The notes below the pieces were generated by a model. The model made no database searches. It was not told the DNA's origin and saw nothing but the letters and a program-made list of their open reading frames with translations. The position numbers were made by a program, and so were the translations under genes. Below, one piece after another: positions 54,593 through 62,827 of a stretch of DNA of 64,000 nt (its first letter is position 1; each line of letters begins with the position of its first letter). Where the stretch lies: positions 1,651,501-1,715,500 of the forward strand of contig NC_023035.1 in NCBI RefSeq assembly GCF_000507245.1, given 5' to 3'. This DNA comes from Salinispira pacifica (GTDB lineage Bacteria; Spirochaetota; Spirochaetia; DSM-27196; Salinispiraceae).

Positions 54593-56032
54593 AAGAAGCA
54601 GAACCGGCCCTGACTCCGGATCTGACCCCGGATGATCCGAACTGAACTCCTGCATGGCCTGGACCGCAGCCTGTACCGCAGCCTCCATTGAGGAATAGCT
54701 GACTGGATTGGCAGGGGTCCCCCCCATGCTGCTGTGGATCAGCTTTGAAATTTCAACGCTGCCGCTTCCTTCCAGAAGGAAGCTTTTCTCCGCCTTGTTC
54801 ATTGCAGAAATAATGGGGCCCGGATCCAGACCCTTATCGCTTCCTCCGCAAAGCAGAAATACCGGGGAATTAAACGCCTCCACCGCTGCCAGACATGCTT
54901 CGGGAATGGTGGCCGCAGAGTCGTTGTACACCCTGCAGCGCATTCCAGAACTTTCCATGCCCAGTTCGCCCAGGAACTGCAGCCGGTGCTCAACGCCTGG
55001 AAAATTGACCAGAAGTCCGGGAATCTCCTCCCGTGCAAAACCGGCTTTTTCCAGAAGGAGGGCGGTGAGTTTAAGATTCTCAGTCTGATGTTCTCCGGGG
55101 ACCAACAGTTTCTCCGGCAGCAAAGATGCCGCCTGTACCCCTTCATCCGCCGCATCCACTGTATTTCCCCCGGCCGCACTCAAAAAACCTGGCGTCCATT
55201 CCCCGGCATTTCCGATGATGCTCCAGCTGGTTGTGTTCATCGGACTGAAGAGAGATCGTTTGTCCGCAACATAGGACTCCATGTTGCCGTAGTAATCCTG
55301 ATGATCCACGAAAATATTGGTGAGAATCCCCCAATCGGGCCAATGCATGCCGTGGCTGAAGAGATTTCCCGACCCGGATTCACCAACCAAATGAAGGTCT
55401 CCGATCTGAAATGAAGAGAGTTCAAGCACCACCCATGGATGCCGCCGGGGATCGGTCCGTCGGGAGCCGGGCCCGGAAAGAGTATGAAACTCCGCGGCAT
55501 GATGCTCCAGGGCACTGCGGATATCGTCCAGGAAGAGCAGGGGAGAGATGGTGATATTGCCTCCCATAAATGAGGTGACCCCTGCGGTTCTCAAGGCGTG
55601 GTGCAGAGCACTGGTGGTGCTGCTTTTCCCTTTGGTTCCGGTTATCCCCACCACCTGCGCATGGGCTGAATCCCCTCCTTTCCGGAGATCCTCCTCCATG
55701 GCCTTCAGGTTTCGTAAAAACAGACTGATATCTGTCTCGACGGCAACACCCTGTTCCAAGGCCAGTCTCAACAGAGGCGCATTACGGGGAACTGCCGGAT
55801 TTTTTACAATCAAATCGCAGTCTGTGAAATCCTCACGGCGATGTTCACCCAGAACATATCTGATATCCAGATCCTGAAGGCTGTCCAGACTGGATTCAAG
55901 GGTGGCGGCGTCCCGCAAATCGGTGACGGTTACCTTTGCACCCCTGGAGACGCAGAAGCGGGCTGCAGCGGCTCCGCCTCCGTGAAGCCCCAGACCCATC
56001 ACCGTGACTCGAAGATTTTTCATATTCATCAA
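54476..56032 (-). CDS. murD: UDP-N-acetylmuramoylalanine--D-glutamate ligase MurD
   Basis: 518 residues, longer than typical (~440-460) through inserts near 115 and 185-205. Motifs: GLGLHGGGAAAARFCVSRGA at the N-terminus, P-loop GITGTKGKSST, ILTNIFVDHQDYYG, and the C-terminal LLSPGCASFGMFLNEFHRG. It adds D-Glu to UDP-MurNAc-L-Ala. The start overlaps the upstream unknown gene by 4 bp (ATGA); the end overlaps the propeller gene. Confidence 0.93.
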   Translation of the reverse strand: MMNMKNLRVTVMGLGLHGGGAAAARFCVSRGAKVTVTDLRDAATLESSLDSLQDLDIRYVLGEHRREDFTDCDLIVKNPAVPRNAPLLRLALEQGVAVETDISLFLRNLKAMEEDLRKGGDSAHAQVVGITGTKGKSSTTSALHHALRTAGVTSFMGGNITISPLLFLDDIRSALEHHAAEFHTLSGPGSRRTDPRRHPWVVLELSSFQIGDLHLVGESGSGNLFSHGMHWPDWGILTNIFVDHQDYYGNMESYVADKRSLFSPMNTTSWSIIGNAGEWTPGFLSAAGGNTVDAADEGVQAASLLPEKLLVPGEHQTENLKLTALLLEKAGFAREEIPGLLVNFPGVEHRLQFLGELGMESSGMRCRVYNDSAATIPEACLAAVEAFNSPVFLLCGGSDKGLDPGPIISAMNKAEKSFLLEGSGSVEISKLIHSSMGGTPANPVSYSSMEAAVQAAVQAMQEFSSDHPGSDPESGPVLLLSPGCASFGMFLNEFHRGRQFIAAVEHLKNFIPVPQGPA

Positions 56033-56976
56033 AAGAGCTCATCCTCAATCAGGTATTCCCGCATATCGTTCTCGTTCAGGTAGATTTCAACTCTGGTGTT
56101 CTTCCATATATCCCGCAGTTTTTCCGGTACTTTCTCCCGGATCATTCGGTACGCTTCAAGGTTTTCACTGAATTCATTGTGACGGAGCGCAGATTCGATG
56201 CTGTTCAGATACTTCAGCAGAAATTTCCTGATATTGTGGTGCGCGGACAGTCTGACCCTTCGTGCCTGGGATGTGAACACGTTCAGGCTTTGGCAAATGG
56301 CCTGGTATTTACAGGTGACCGGATAGTAGGGGTAAATCTTCTTTCCTTCTTCCATGAATAGCCTGGAGAAAAACTTGGTAAGCTCCCGGTCAAGCCAGAT
56401 GCCCTGGACGAAATATCCTCTCCCGGTCTCTCCGATCCAGGTTTCGGATATGCTCTGCTCGATATACAGGGCTGGAAATCCGTTCATCTTGTCTATCCGG
56501 GTAAGGGGGATAACATCGGCTTCCACAACCAGCTTATTGGTTTCAAACTCCGGGGCGTAGTCGTTACTCCCGCTTTTGATCACCCGGTGATGGCTGGGAT
56601 GAAATGTCAGGTCGAATTTCAACTGGTACACATAGCTGTCATCACCGATTTTGTACAATTGGTAAAAAGTGGGACGATGAACGTCTCCGGGATCAAAATA
56701 ATACTTCAAGCCGTTCAGAAGTCCGGGAAGACTCTCCATTACTCCTTCAATCACCGAAATTATACCCTTGGTATATTCCCGTGACGGGTCGGGGTTTCGA
56801 ACATCGTGATGTATTGGAAGACTGGGAATTCGAAGACTGGTATCGAACTGTAGGAACATCTCCTCGCTCTGATTGTAATGGGTGGTGAAACCCCGGGCCT
56901 GGGAATGTTCGGCGGCAATCAGCCGGTTGATGTCCTGATTTGTGTTGCCCACTATTAGATGCTTTGATTCAGCCAT
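56029..56976 (-). CDS. Unknown conserved-looking protein upstream of murD
   Basis: 315 residues, no family recognised, cytoplasmic by composition (no signal or membrane helix). Notable stretches: GNTNQDINRLIAAEHSQARG, YQLKFDLTFHPSHHRVIKSG, YPYYPVTCKYQAICQSLN, and a helical C-terminal third (LLKYLNSIESALRHNEFSE). The 4-bp overlap with murD suggests cotranscription. Its upstream region has a TTGACT box and an AT palindrome (56979-56993). Confidence 0.78.
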   Translation of the reverse strand: MAESKHLIVGNTNQDINRLIAAEHSQARGFTTHYNQSEEMFLQFDTSLRIPSLPIHHDVRNPDPSREYTKGIISVIEGVMESLPGLLNGLKYYFDPGDVHRPTFYQLYKIGDDSYVYQLKFDLTFHPSHHRVIKSGSNDYAPEFETNKLVVEADVIPLTRIDKMNGFPALYIEQSISETWIGETGRGYFVQGIWLDRELTKFFSRLFMEEGKKIYPYYPVTCKYQAICQSLNVFTSQARRVRLSAHHNIRKFLLKYLNSIESALRHNEFSENLEAYRMIREKVPEKLRDIWKNTRVEIYLNENDMREYLIEDELF

Positions 56977-57010
56977 GATATATTAAAATATAGTCAATTA
57001 ACGGGTTGTT

Positions 57011-57022
57011 TTGCAATTGCAA
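57011..57022. promoter_or_regulatory. Perfect 12-bp palindrome TTGCAATTGCAA
   Basis: It lies in the 142-bp gap between the divergent 56029 gene and the FecR gene, flanked by GGTTG and CAACC-like sequence that extends the symmetry. Possible operator. Confidence 0.35.
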
Positions 57023-57118
57023 CCGTGGAACTTTCAATAATGGTAATTGCGCCCGGCGAATATGGCGGTGTTTGAATAAAAACCCCGGCTGGGATACAAT
57101 CTTTGCAGGAGATGCACA

Positions 57119-58363
57119 GTGGAATCGAGACTTGCACGAAGCGGAATGATATTACTTTTGGGTATACTGATTTTGATGATCTCTCTGCCTGTCCACAGTC
57201 AGGATGCGGTGGAAGCGGCATCCGTACCGTCTGAGCAGAATGATGTTTTTGCCGTGATCCTGTTTGCATCAGGAAATGCCGTAAGTGTGTTCCGCCAGGG
57301 CGAGCTGATTAGCTATACCATCGGAGAAGATGATGTGATCGGTCTTCCTCTACTTGAGGGGGATATGGTGCAGACTGAAGCTGACAGCTTTGTTGAGCTT
57401 CAGCTGATTCCCAGTGAGAACATTGTAAAGGTTGCTGAAAATACCACATTTGAACTTACCAATATACAGGGAGAAGAAGGCGGAACGTTTGAACTGCTCT
57501 ATGGGCGGGTAAGAGCCCGGGTCGCCGCCATTAATCAATCAGGAAGCTTCCGTATTCGGGGAAGGACTGCGGTCGCCGGTGTTCGCGGTACCGACTTCGG
57601 TTTCGATTACGTCACTAGGCGCGGCGAGGGTGCGGTTCCAGCAGCTTCCGTGTATTGCTTTGACGGAAGCGTGGAAGTTCAATCGCTGGTCAATGAATCC
57701 AATTCCGAAGGTGGTGCACCAGACTCTCCCGGGGAGGAAGGACCTGCGGCGGGAATCGCTCCTTCCACAGTGGTTATTTCTGCCAATGAAATGGTGGATG
57801 TTGTGAGAAAATCCGGGAGCGAAACTGAGACGCCATCCGTACGTGCCGGAGCGCTTCGCAAACGAAGCATCAGTCCCCGTATCAGCGAATACTGGCAGAC
57901 CAATGATATTCAAAGCACACCGGTAAATCCGGATGATCTTGAAGAGGCGTTTCCGGGAATCTACGAAATGCTTGAAGATGCCGTATCACAGGCCCGTCTG
58001 GCCGCAAGCCTGAAAGCGTTCCTTGAAGCGGGCGGAACCCTTGAAGAATTCCGGGCTTCCCGGGAGCTGGATGTTGCCAGCCCCCGGCAGAAGTATCCGC
58101 TGGTTCCCTCCATCGGCGTGGCCGCCCTTGTACCGGAAATCCAAACGGAGGTGTACAAACCGAACGCTCTGAAGATCACCGGCGGAACCATGGGAGTTAT
58201 CGGCAGTCTTCTGGAGCTGAGCGGAGTCGTGCTCTACTTTTTAGGGGAGGATCTGGGGCTCGATCCTGCGGTCGGCCAATCCTACGGACCGGTTCTGCTT
58301 GCTTCAGGGGGTGTGGCTCTTACGGTTGCACTGACTTCTCTGATAATTGACGCAACTCGGTAA
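57119..58363 (+). CDS. Exported FecR-domain protein
   Basis: 414 residues from a GTG with AGGAGA 8 bp upstream. Signal peptide (~8-30), then a FecR domain (~40-175: LPLLEGDMVQTEADSFVELQ, VAENTTFEL, LLYGRVRARV, GRTAVAGVRGTDFGFDY). A polar linker is rich in Ser/Gly/Pro (~195-225), then helical regions, then two C-terminal hydrophobic helices (~355-410). FecR domains sit in the periplasm and relay or scaffold signals; no sigma factor lies next to it. The 3' end overlaps the convergent pseudokinase by 44 bp. Confidence 0.88.
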   Translation: MESRLARSGMILLLGILILMISLPVHSQDAVEAASVPSEQNDVFAVILFASGNAVSVFRQGELISYTIGEDDVIGLPLLEGDMVQTEADSFVELQLIPSENIVKVAENTTFELTNIQGEEGGTFELLYGRVRARVAAINQSGSFRIRGRTAVAGVRGTDFGFDYVTRRGEGAVPAASVYCFDGSVEVQSLVNESNSEGGAPDSPGEEGPAAGIAPSTVVISANEMVDVVRKSGSETETPSVRAGALRKRSISPRISEYWQTNDIQSTPVNPDDLEEAFPGIYEMLEDAVSQARLAASLKAFLEAGGTLEEFRASRELDVASPRQKYPLVPSIGVAALVPEIQTEVYKPNALKITGGTMGVIGSLLELSGVVLYFLGEDLGLDPAVGQSYGPVLLASGGVALTVALTSLIIDATR

Positions 58364-59792
58364 TCTGCCAGCCCCGGGGAAATTCCCTGAGCTTAAGCTC
58401 ATCGGTATTCTGTACGCCCTGAAGCCCCTGCATATCTTCCCGGGGATCCCAGACAATGTATTCCACCCGATATTCAATTATCGTCTCACCATCCGCATCC
58501 CGGTATTCATCTCTTTCAAGGAGTTCGAAATCGGTCATGCCGAACACCATGAAATCCCCCAGAGGCTCCCTTACTTCAGGATCTTTATTCAGCCATTCAT
58601 CCGCAGGAACAAAAACGCTCCGGAGCTCGGTGCCTTCCCGAACCATGCTTACCGCATATAAATTTGCAAGACGGTTCACACGGCTTCTGCCGATCTTTCC
58701 CCGTGCGGCTTCCTCCAGAAAGCCGTGATCCAGACTGTTGTAGCTCTCATAGTACTCTCTCACAACTTCATCCGGGCTGAGACCGGTAACTGCAAGATCC
58801 CGGGTGGCATTTCGCACGACGGTTATTCCCACTGCAAGTAACACGATTGCAACAAGTCCGGCAAATGTGAGCATGGGAGCCCGTGCCTTCATATGCTGAA
58901 GCCTCCGTTCAATCCGCATTCTGCGGAAGTATCTGGCCAGGCGTTCACTTTCTGCCATTTCTGTGTCCCGGGAATCGGGATGTTTCCCGGTTGAAATCTC
59001 AGGAGGCTGAGAGGGCAGATTCAGAATCCACTCATATATATCGTCATCGGTTTTATTTCCCCGGGGTGCAAAGTCTCTCAGTGAAAGGGTGTGGTCAAAC
59101 CACTGCAGGACCCAGTCCTCCAACCCCGGAAGGTAGTATTCTATGGGAGTAATCAGTCCTTTTCTTTTGAACCGCCGTTTCAGCTCCAGGTTTTCTTCCC
59201 GGACCGGCCATTGACCGGTGAGAATTCGGTACAGGGAAGACGCAAGAGCAAAGTGCTGAAGACGAAAAGACTTGTACATTCCGTTGTCCGGATAGTTTAC
59301 CTGCTCAAACCCCTTGGAAAGCGAACCGATATTTTCATTGGTGCTGATAGCTCTGCTCCATTGAGCCGGAAGAATTAATAATCGCTCTCCGTCCAGGAGA
59401 ATATGCTGGGGATTCAACTGTTCCGGAAGCAGATCGCTGTGACGCCGGGAGAACTTGAAAAGACTCACGATAAGTTTCGCCTCATCGGAGGAGATGGGAT
59501 CCTGATAATCCAGATAATCCTGGAGTGTGTTGCCGGTAAAATACTCATTCAGCGTGAGATAAATGGTACCGTCAAAGCTGAGCACCTGGTCCAGGGGAAT
59601 TTTTCGATACTGAAAGTCTTCCGGCTCTTCCTTTCCCTGCAGGAGACTAATAACCAGAGCGTTCTGACTCAGTTTGTCTTTCAAACGGGTCATTCCCGGA
59701 CCGCTGGCTTGAATGCCCGTATCTATTGCGGTTTTGGTTTCTCCGTTATGCTCCAGTCGATGAAATAGATTGTGCGATTGAATCAGCTGCAT
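58320..59792 (-). CDS. Membrane-anchored pseudokinase
   Basis: 490 residues. Residues ~40-270 follow a Ser/Thr protein-kinase fold: hinge TLNEYFTGNTLQDYLD, then PEQLNPQHILLDGERLLILP in the place of the HRD-to-DFG segment, then FALASSLYRILTGQWPV like the kinase F helix. The catalytic Asp of HRD and the DFG Asp are both missing, so it should not phosphorylate. One membrane helix (~315-335) is followed by an exported domain (~345-490, LSPDEVVREYYESYNSLDHG). Last gene of the folC operon; antisense overlap with the FecR gene. Confidence 0.75.
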   Translation of the reverse strand: MQLIQSHNLFHRLEHNGETKTAIDTGIQASGPGMTRLKDKLSQNALVISLLQGKEEPEDFQYRKIPLDQVLSFDGTIYLTLNEYFTGNTLQDYLDYQDPISSDEAKLIVSLFKFSRRHSDLLPEQLNPQHILLDGERLLILPAQWSRAISTNENIGSLSKGFEQVNYPDNGMYKSFRLQHFALASSLYRILTGQWPVREENLELKRRFKRKGLITPIEYYLPGLEDWVLQWFDHTLSLRDFAPRGNKTDDDIYEWILNLPSQPPEISTGKHPDSRDTEMAESERLARYFRRMRIERRLQHMKARAPMLTFAGLVAIVLLAVGITVVRNATRDLAVTGLSPDEVVREYYESYNSLDHGFLEEAARGKIGRSRVNRLANLYAVSMVREGTELRSVFVPADEWLNKDPEVREPLGDFMVFGMTDFELLERDEYRDADGETIIEYRVEYIVWDPREDMQGLQGVQNTDELKLREFPRGWQITELRQLSEKSVQP

Positions 59793-59803
59793 AAGGTGTA
59801 TCC

Positions 59804-60688
59804 TCAGATGGCTCTATGATGTGTATTTCCCCGGGGATTTGAATCGGCTTCCAGGGGAAGCTCAAAACCCACTGCAGCATACTCTACAACGGATGAATCG
59901 TTTTTGTCATGCTCAAACGAGCTTGCACGCATAATGCTCTCAACCCTGCAGCTTCTGTGCAGTAGAAGACTGAGGACGGCGGCAATGCAGGCATTTCCGG
60001 TGTTGGTATTTCGAAGTTCCGGGGACCCTGCAAGATGTTCCCACTTCCCTTCCAGAAGATACTCCAAAATAAGACCGGCATGCCGTGAAGCAGACTCTCT
60101 GGGGAGTGCCGGGCTGAAATTCATACTGGCGATATACAGGGTATCACCCGGAAGCTCCTGCTCCATCACATACAGAGCTGAAGCCAGAGCCTTCACGCCT
60201 CCCGGGCTTCGGTGATTGCAAAGAATGGGTACGACGGGGATGTCAGGGAAGAGCACCTGAATCCACGGCAGCTGTATTTCAATGCTGTGTTCCTGAAGAT
60301 GTGCAAGCTCAGAAACATGTGCGGCGGTACTGCTGCTTAGCAACAGCTGCAGTGCAGGTACATCCACTCTGCTGCGCCCCGCCGGAGTGCGGAATATGGT
60401 GCTTTCCGGCAGCAGAAATCCTTCGGGGTATTCGTCCCGCACGGGTCCCAGGATCATAATTCTGGCGTATGATGATGCGCTGCAGAGTTTATATGCTTCG
60501 CCCAGAATAGCGGATATGAAGTTAAACCCCGCATTGGGCACAATCAGCCCCTTTGGTCTGCCGGCAACCGTCCGGGCATTGTGTACATGGGAATCAATCT
60601 GTGCTTTTAATTCCTCAGGATCCTCCGGATAAAAGAGCCCTTCCACAACCGGCTCTCTCAGAAGTTCCCTGTTCCAGGCTTCTTCCAT
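59804..60688 (-). CDS. Memo-family protein (AmmeMemoRadiSam B-like) with altered metal site
   Basis: 294 residues. Memo fold markers: VEGLFYPEDPEELKAQIDSH, LIVPNAGFNFISA, MILGPVRDEYPEGFLL, LAHLQEHSIEIQLPWIQVLF, VPILC. In ordinary Memo proteins the first two strands carry metal-binding His (PHAGY and GPxH); here they are Asn and Arg. The EHS His is kept. The protein may have lost oxidase-type chemistry. It sits between the NFACT and pseudokinase genes with gaps of 14 and 11 bp. Confidence 0.83.
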   Translation of the reverse strand: MEEAWNRELLREPVVEGLFYPEDPEELKAQIDSHVHNARTVAGRPKGLIVPNAGFNFISAILGEAYKLCSASSYARIMILGPVRDEYPEGFLLPESTIFRTPAGRSRVDVPALQLLLSSSTAAHVSELAHLQEHSIEIQLPWIQVLFPDIPVVPILCNHRSPGGVKALASALYVMEQELPGDTLYIASMNFSPALPRESASRHAGLILEYLLEGKWEHLAGSPELRNTNTGNACIAAVLSLLLHRSCRVESIMRASSFEHDKNDSSVVEYAAVGFELPLEADSNPRGNTHHRAI

Positions 60689-60702
60689 ACCCCCAGTATG
60701 GT

Positions 60703-62214
60703 TTATTCATTTCCACCCTTCAATAGGCGATTCAGCCGGCTTTCATCGGCCTTGATGAAAAGATTTTTTTCCTGGGTAGGGAGAACCAGCCCTGTTTTCC
60801 CCTGTTTGGGGCGACGGAGATACTTTACCTGGGTGTAGTACATATCCGCTTGGCCGTTATTTTTCGCCTTTGAAAAATGGAGGGCCAGATTGCCTGCATC
60901 AAGGAGAACATCCAATGGCACAGATTTTCCCGATTTCTGTTTGATAAACACATACCCCCCGGGGTAATCCCGTGTGTGTATCCAGGTATCGTTGCCCCTG
61001 GTGTGCCGCCTCAGCAGTGAGTCGTTTTCCCGGGATGTTCTACCCACCAGAATTTTGAATCCGTTACTGATGAATTCCAGACCCGGCGTACCTGCCTGCT
61101 TTTTGCCTCCCTGACTTCCGCCGCTTTCCTCCCGATGATCAGCATGGAGCTCCCGAATCCTGGAAAGAGAGGTTTCTTCCGACTCAAGCTCGCTGAGGAT
61201 GGAGCGCACCCTTTTCAGATTTCCTTCCACGTTTTCCCGTTCCTGCTGAAGATGTTCGGAACGGGACCGGATTTTTCCCGCCTTGCTGAAATAAAGCTCG
61301 GCATTTTCCCCGGGACTCAGCCCGGGATCCAGTTCTATGCATATCCGGCCGGAAACCCCGGCATTACCAGGTTCGTTCCCCGAACCTTCCTCCTCGGGGC
61401 GGGCCGGGGAGTCATCCTCCCGCATGCCCTGCTCACGAAAATCCTCCACCTCCACACGGTCATCGCCTTTGGTGATTTTCCAAATATTTGAAAGAATCAA
61501 ATTCCCCATATGGGAAAGCTCATGGGCCTTTTCGAGTTTGGCCTCTGCAGCGGATATCCGTTTGAGCCTGGACGAAAAACTGTTCTCCCTCATTGAGTAG
61601 TAGCGTTTCAGCTCTTTCAGCAGCCGCAAACGCTCTTCATCCCGTTCTCTCTGACCGTATTCCGCTGCGATGCTTTCCTGAAAGCTCGACCCCGGAGAGG
61701 GCGGGCGAACTGCAACGGCTTCAATTTTCTTCCGCTTCTCCTGATCATGAACTGCTTCCGGGAGGGTGAATATCTCCCCGCTGCTTTCCCGGCGTCCGGG
61801 TTTGCGATACGCTACATCGAGTATTTCCATGTTTTCATCACATACAATGATGTTTCCCGCACTGCTCCAGAGGCGGATGAAAATCAGGCTGATTTCGCCT
61901 CCCTTGACCACCTTGAGGCGTATGATCCGCTCTTCTCCAACCTGTCCCGCTTCCTCAATTTTGCCGCCCCGGATCCGGGCACGGAGAAACTGGGAAAACC
62001 GGGGTTGTACTCCCCGGGATCTGGGTTTTGTGGGGGAAGAGTGAATTCGGGTTTTTCCCTGCTCAAGGCAAATCCGAAGGTAAAACGTCTCCCCCGGACG
62101 GTACATCTGAAAATAGATGTTCCGGTAATCCCGCTGAAATATCTGTTGAATGTGACAGCCGTCAAGCTGCAGTTCCTGAAGCACCAGGTTGATTTCTTTC
62201 CAGTTTAAGCTCAT
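60703..62214 (-). CDS. NFACT-family ribosome quality-control protein (RqcH-like)
   Basis: 503 residues. NFACT-N (~1-150, including RFSQFLRARIRGG and the segment QVGEERIIRL where RqcH has the DR motif; Glu replaces Asp here), a helical middle with coiled coil (~180-370), and the C-terminal NFACT-R domain (~385-500: KILVGRTSRENDSLLRRHTR, DTWIHTRDYPGGYVFIK, FSKAKNNGQADMYYTQVKYL). RqcH adds C-terminal alanine tails to stalled nascent chains on 50S subunits. A polar insert (EEEGSGNEPGNAG) is unusual. Confidence 0.9.
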   Translation of the reverse strand: MSLNWKEINLVLQELQLDGCHIQQIFQRDYRNIYFQMYRPGETFYLRICLEQGKTRIHSSPTKPRSRGVQPRFSQFLRARIRGGKIEEAGQVGEERIIRLKVVKGGEISLIFIRLWSSAGNIIVCDENMEILDVAYRKPGRRESSGEIFTLPEAVHDQEKRKKIEAVAVRPPSPGSSFQESIAAEYGQRERDEERLRLLKELKRYYSMRENSFSSRLKRISAAEAKLEKAHELSHMGNLILSNIWKITKGDDRVEVEDFREQGMREDDSPARPEEEGSGNEPGNAGVSGRICIELDPGLSPGENAELYFSKAGKIRSRSEHLQQERENVEGNLKRVRSILSELESEETSLSRIRELHADHREESGGSQGGKKQAGTPGLEFISNGFKILVGRTSRENDSLLRRHTRGNDTWIHTRDYPGGYVFIKQKSGKSVPLDVLLDAGNLALHFSKAKNNGQADMYYTQVKYLRRPKQGKTGLVLPTQEKNLFIKADESRLNRLLKGGNE

Positions 62215-62238
62215 TTCATGTACCTTCGATGTAGTTTC

Positions 62239-62775
62239 TCAGATGGTAAAAATCCCGCTGGCCAGGTATGCCTGATAATCCATGCTGCTGTAACAGCAGA
62301 TACTAATGCGTGAGGGTGAGCTGTATGATGTGCGGTACTCTTTCAACAGTTCCGACACAATTTCAACGGCTTCACACAGCGGATAGCCGTACACCCCGGT
62401 GGAAATGCCCGGAAATGCGATGCTTTCAATGGCATCATGTTCCCTGGCAATCTTCAGGCAGTTCAGATAGGCATTCCTGAGAAGCTGTTCCTCTTCTGCC
62501 GAACCTCCCTGCCAGACCGGACCCACCGTGTGTATCACATAGCGGGCTTTCAAGTTATATCCGGATGTGAGAACCGCTTCTCCGGTGGGCAATCCTTCGG
62601 GCAGGCTGTTTCTGCGGATATTCCGGCACTCCTCAAGAAGCTCCGGCCCGGCAGCACGATGAATTGCCCCGTCCACCCCGCCGCCTCCGTAGAGGCTGGA
62701 GTTTGCGGCATTGACCACCGCATCCACCTCAAGCCTGGTGATATCACTTTGCAAAACCTCAAGAGATATATCCAT
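62239..62775 (-). CDS. Macro-domain ADP-ribose hydrolase
   Basis: 178 residues from the ATG at 62775 (CAGGAG 6 bp upstream); the open frame to 62892 overlaps folC and is not favoured. Macro-domain signature of O-acetyl-ADP-ribose deacetylases: VVNAANSSLYGGGGVDGAIH, TGEAVLTSGYNL, FPGISTGVYGYP. The binding loops and the catalytic-type Asp/His region (GGVDGAIHRA) are intact. It would remove ADP-ribose from proteins, nucleic acids or O-acetyl-ADP-ribose. Confidence 0.92.
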   Translation of the reverse strand: MDISLEVLQSDITRLEVDAVVNAANSSLYGGGGVDGAIHRAAGPELLEECRNIRRNSLPEGLPTGEAVLTSGYNLKARYVIHTVGPVWQGGSAEEEQLLRNAYLNCLKIAREHDAIESIAFPGISTGVYGYPLCEAVEIVSELLKEYRTSYSSPSRISICCYSSMDYQAYLASGIFTI

Positions 62776-62827
62776 ACGCAACTCCTGGGGTACCCCCGTA
62801 TTCAGGCCGTTCCCGGCATACTTCTTC

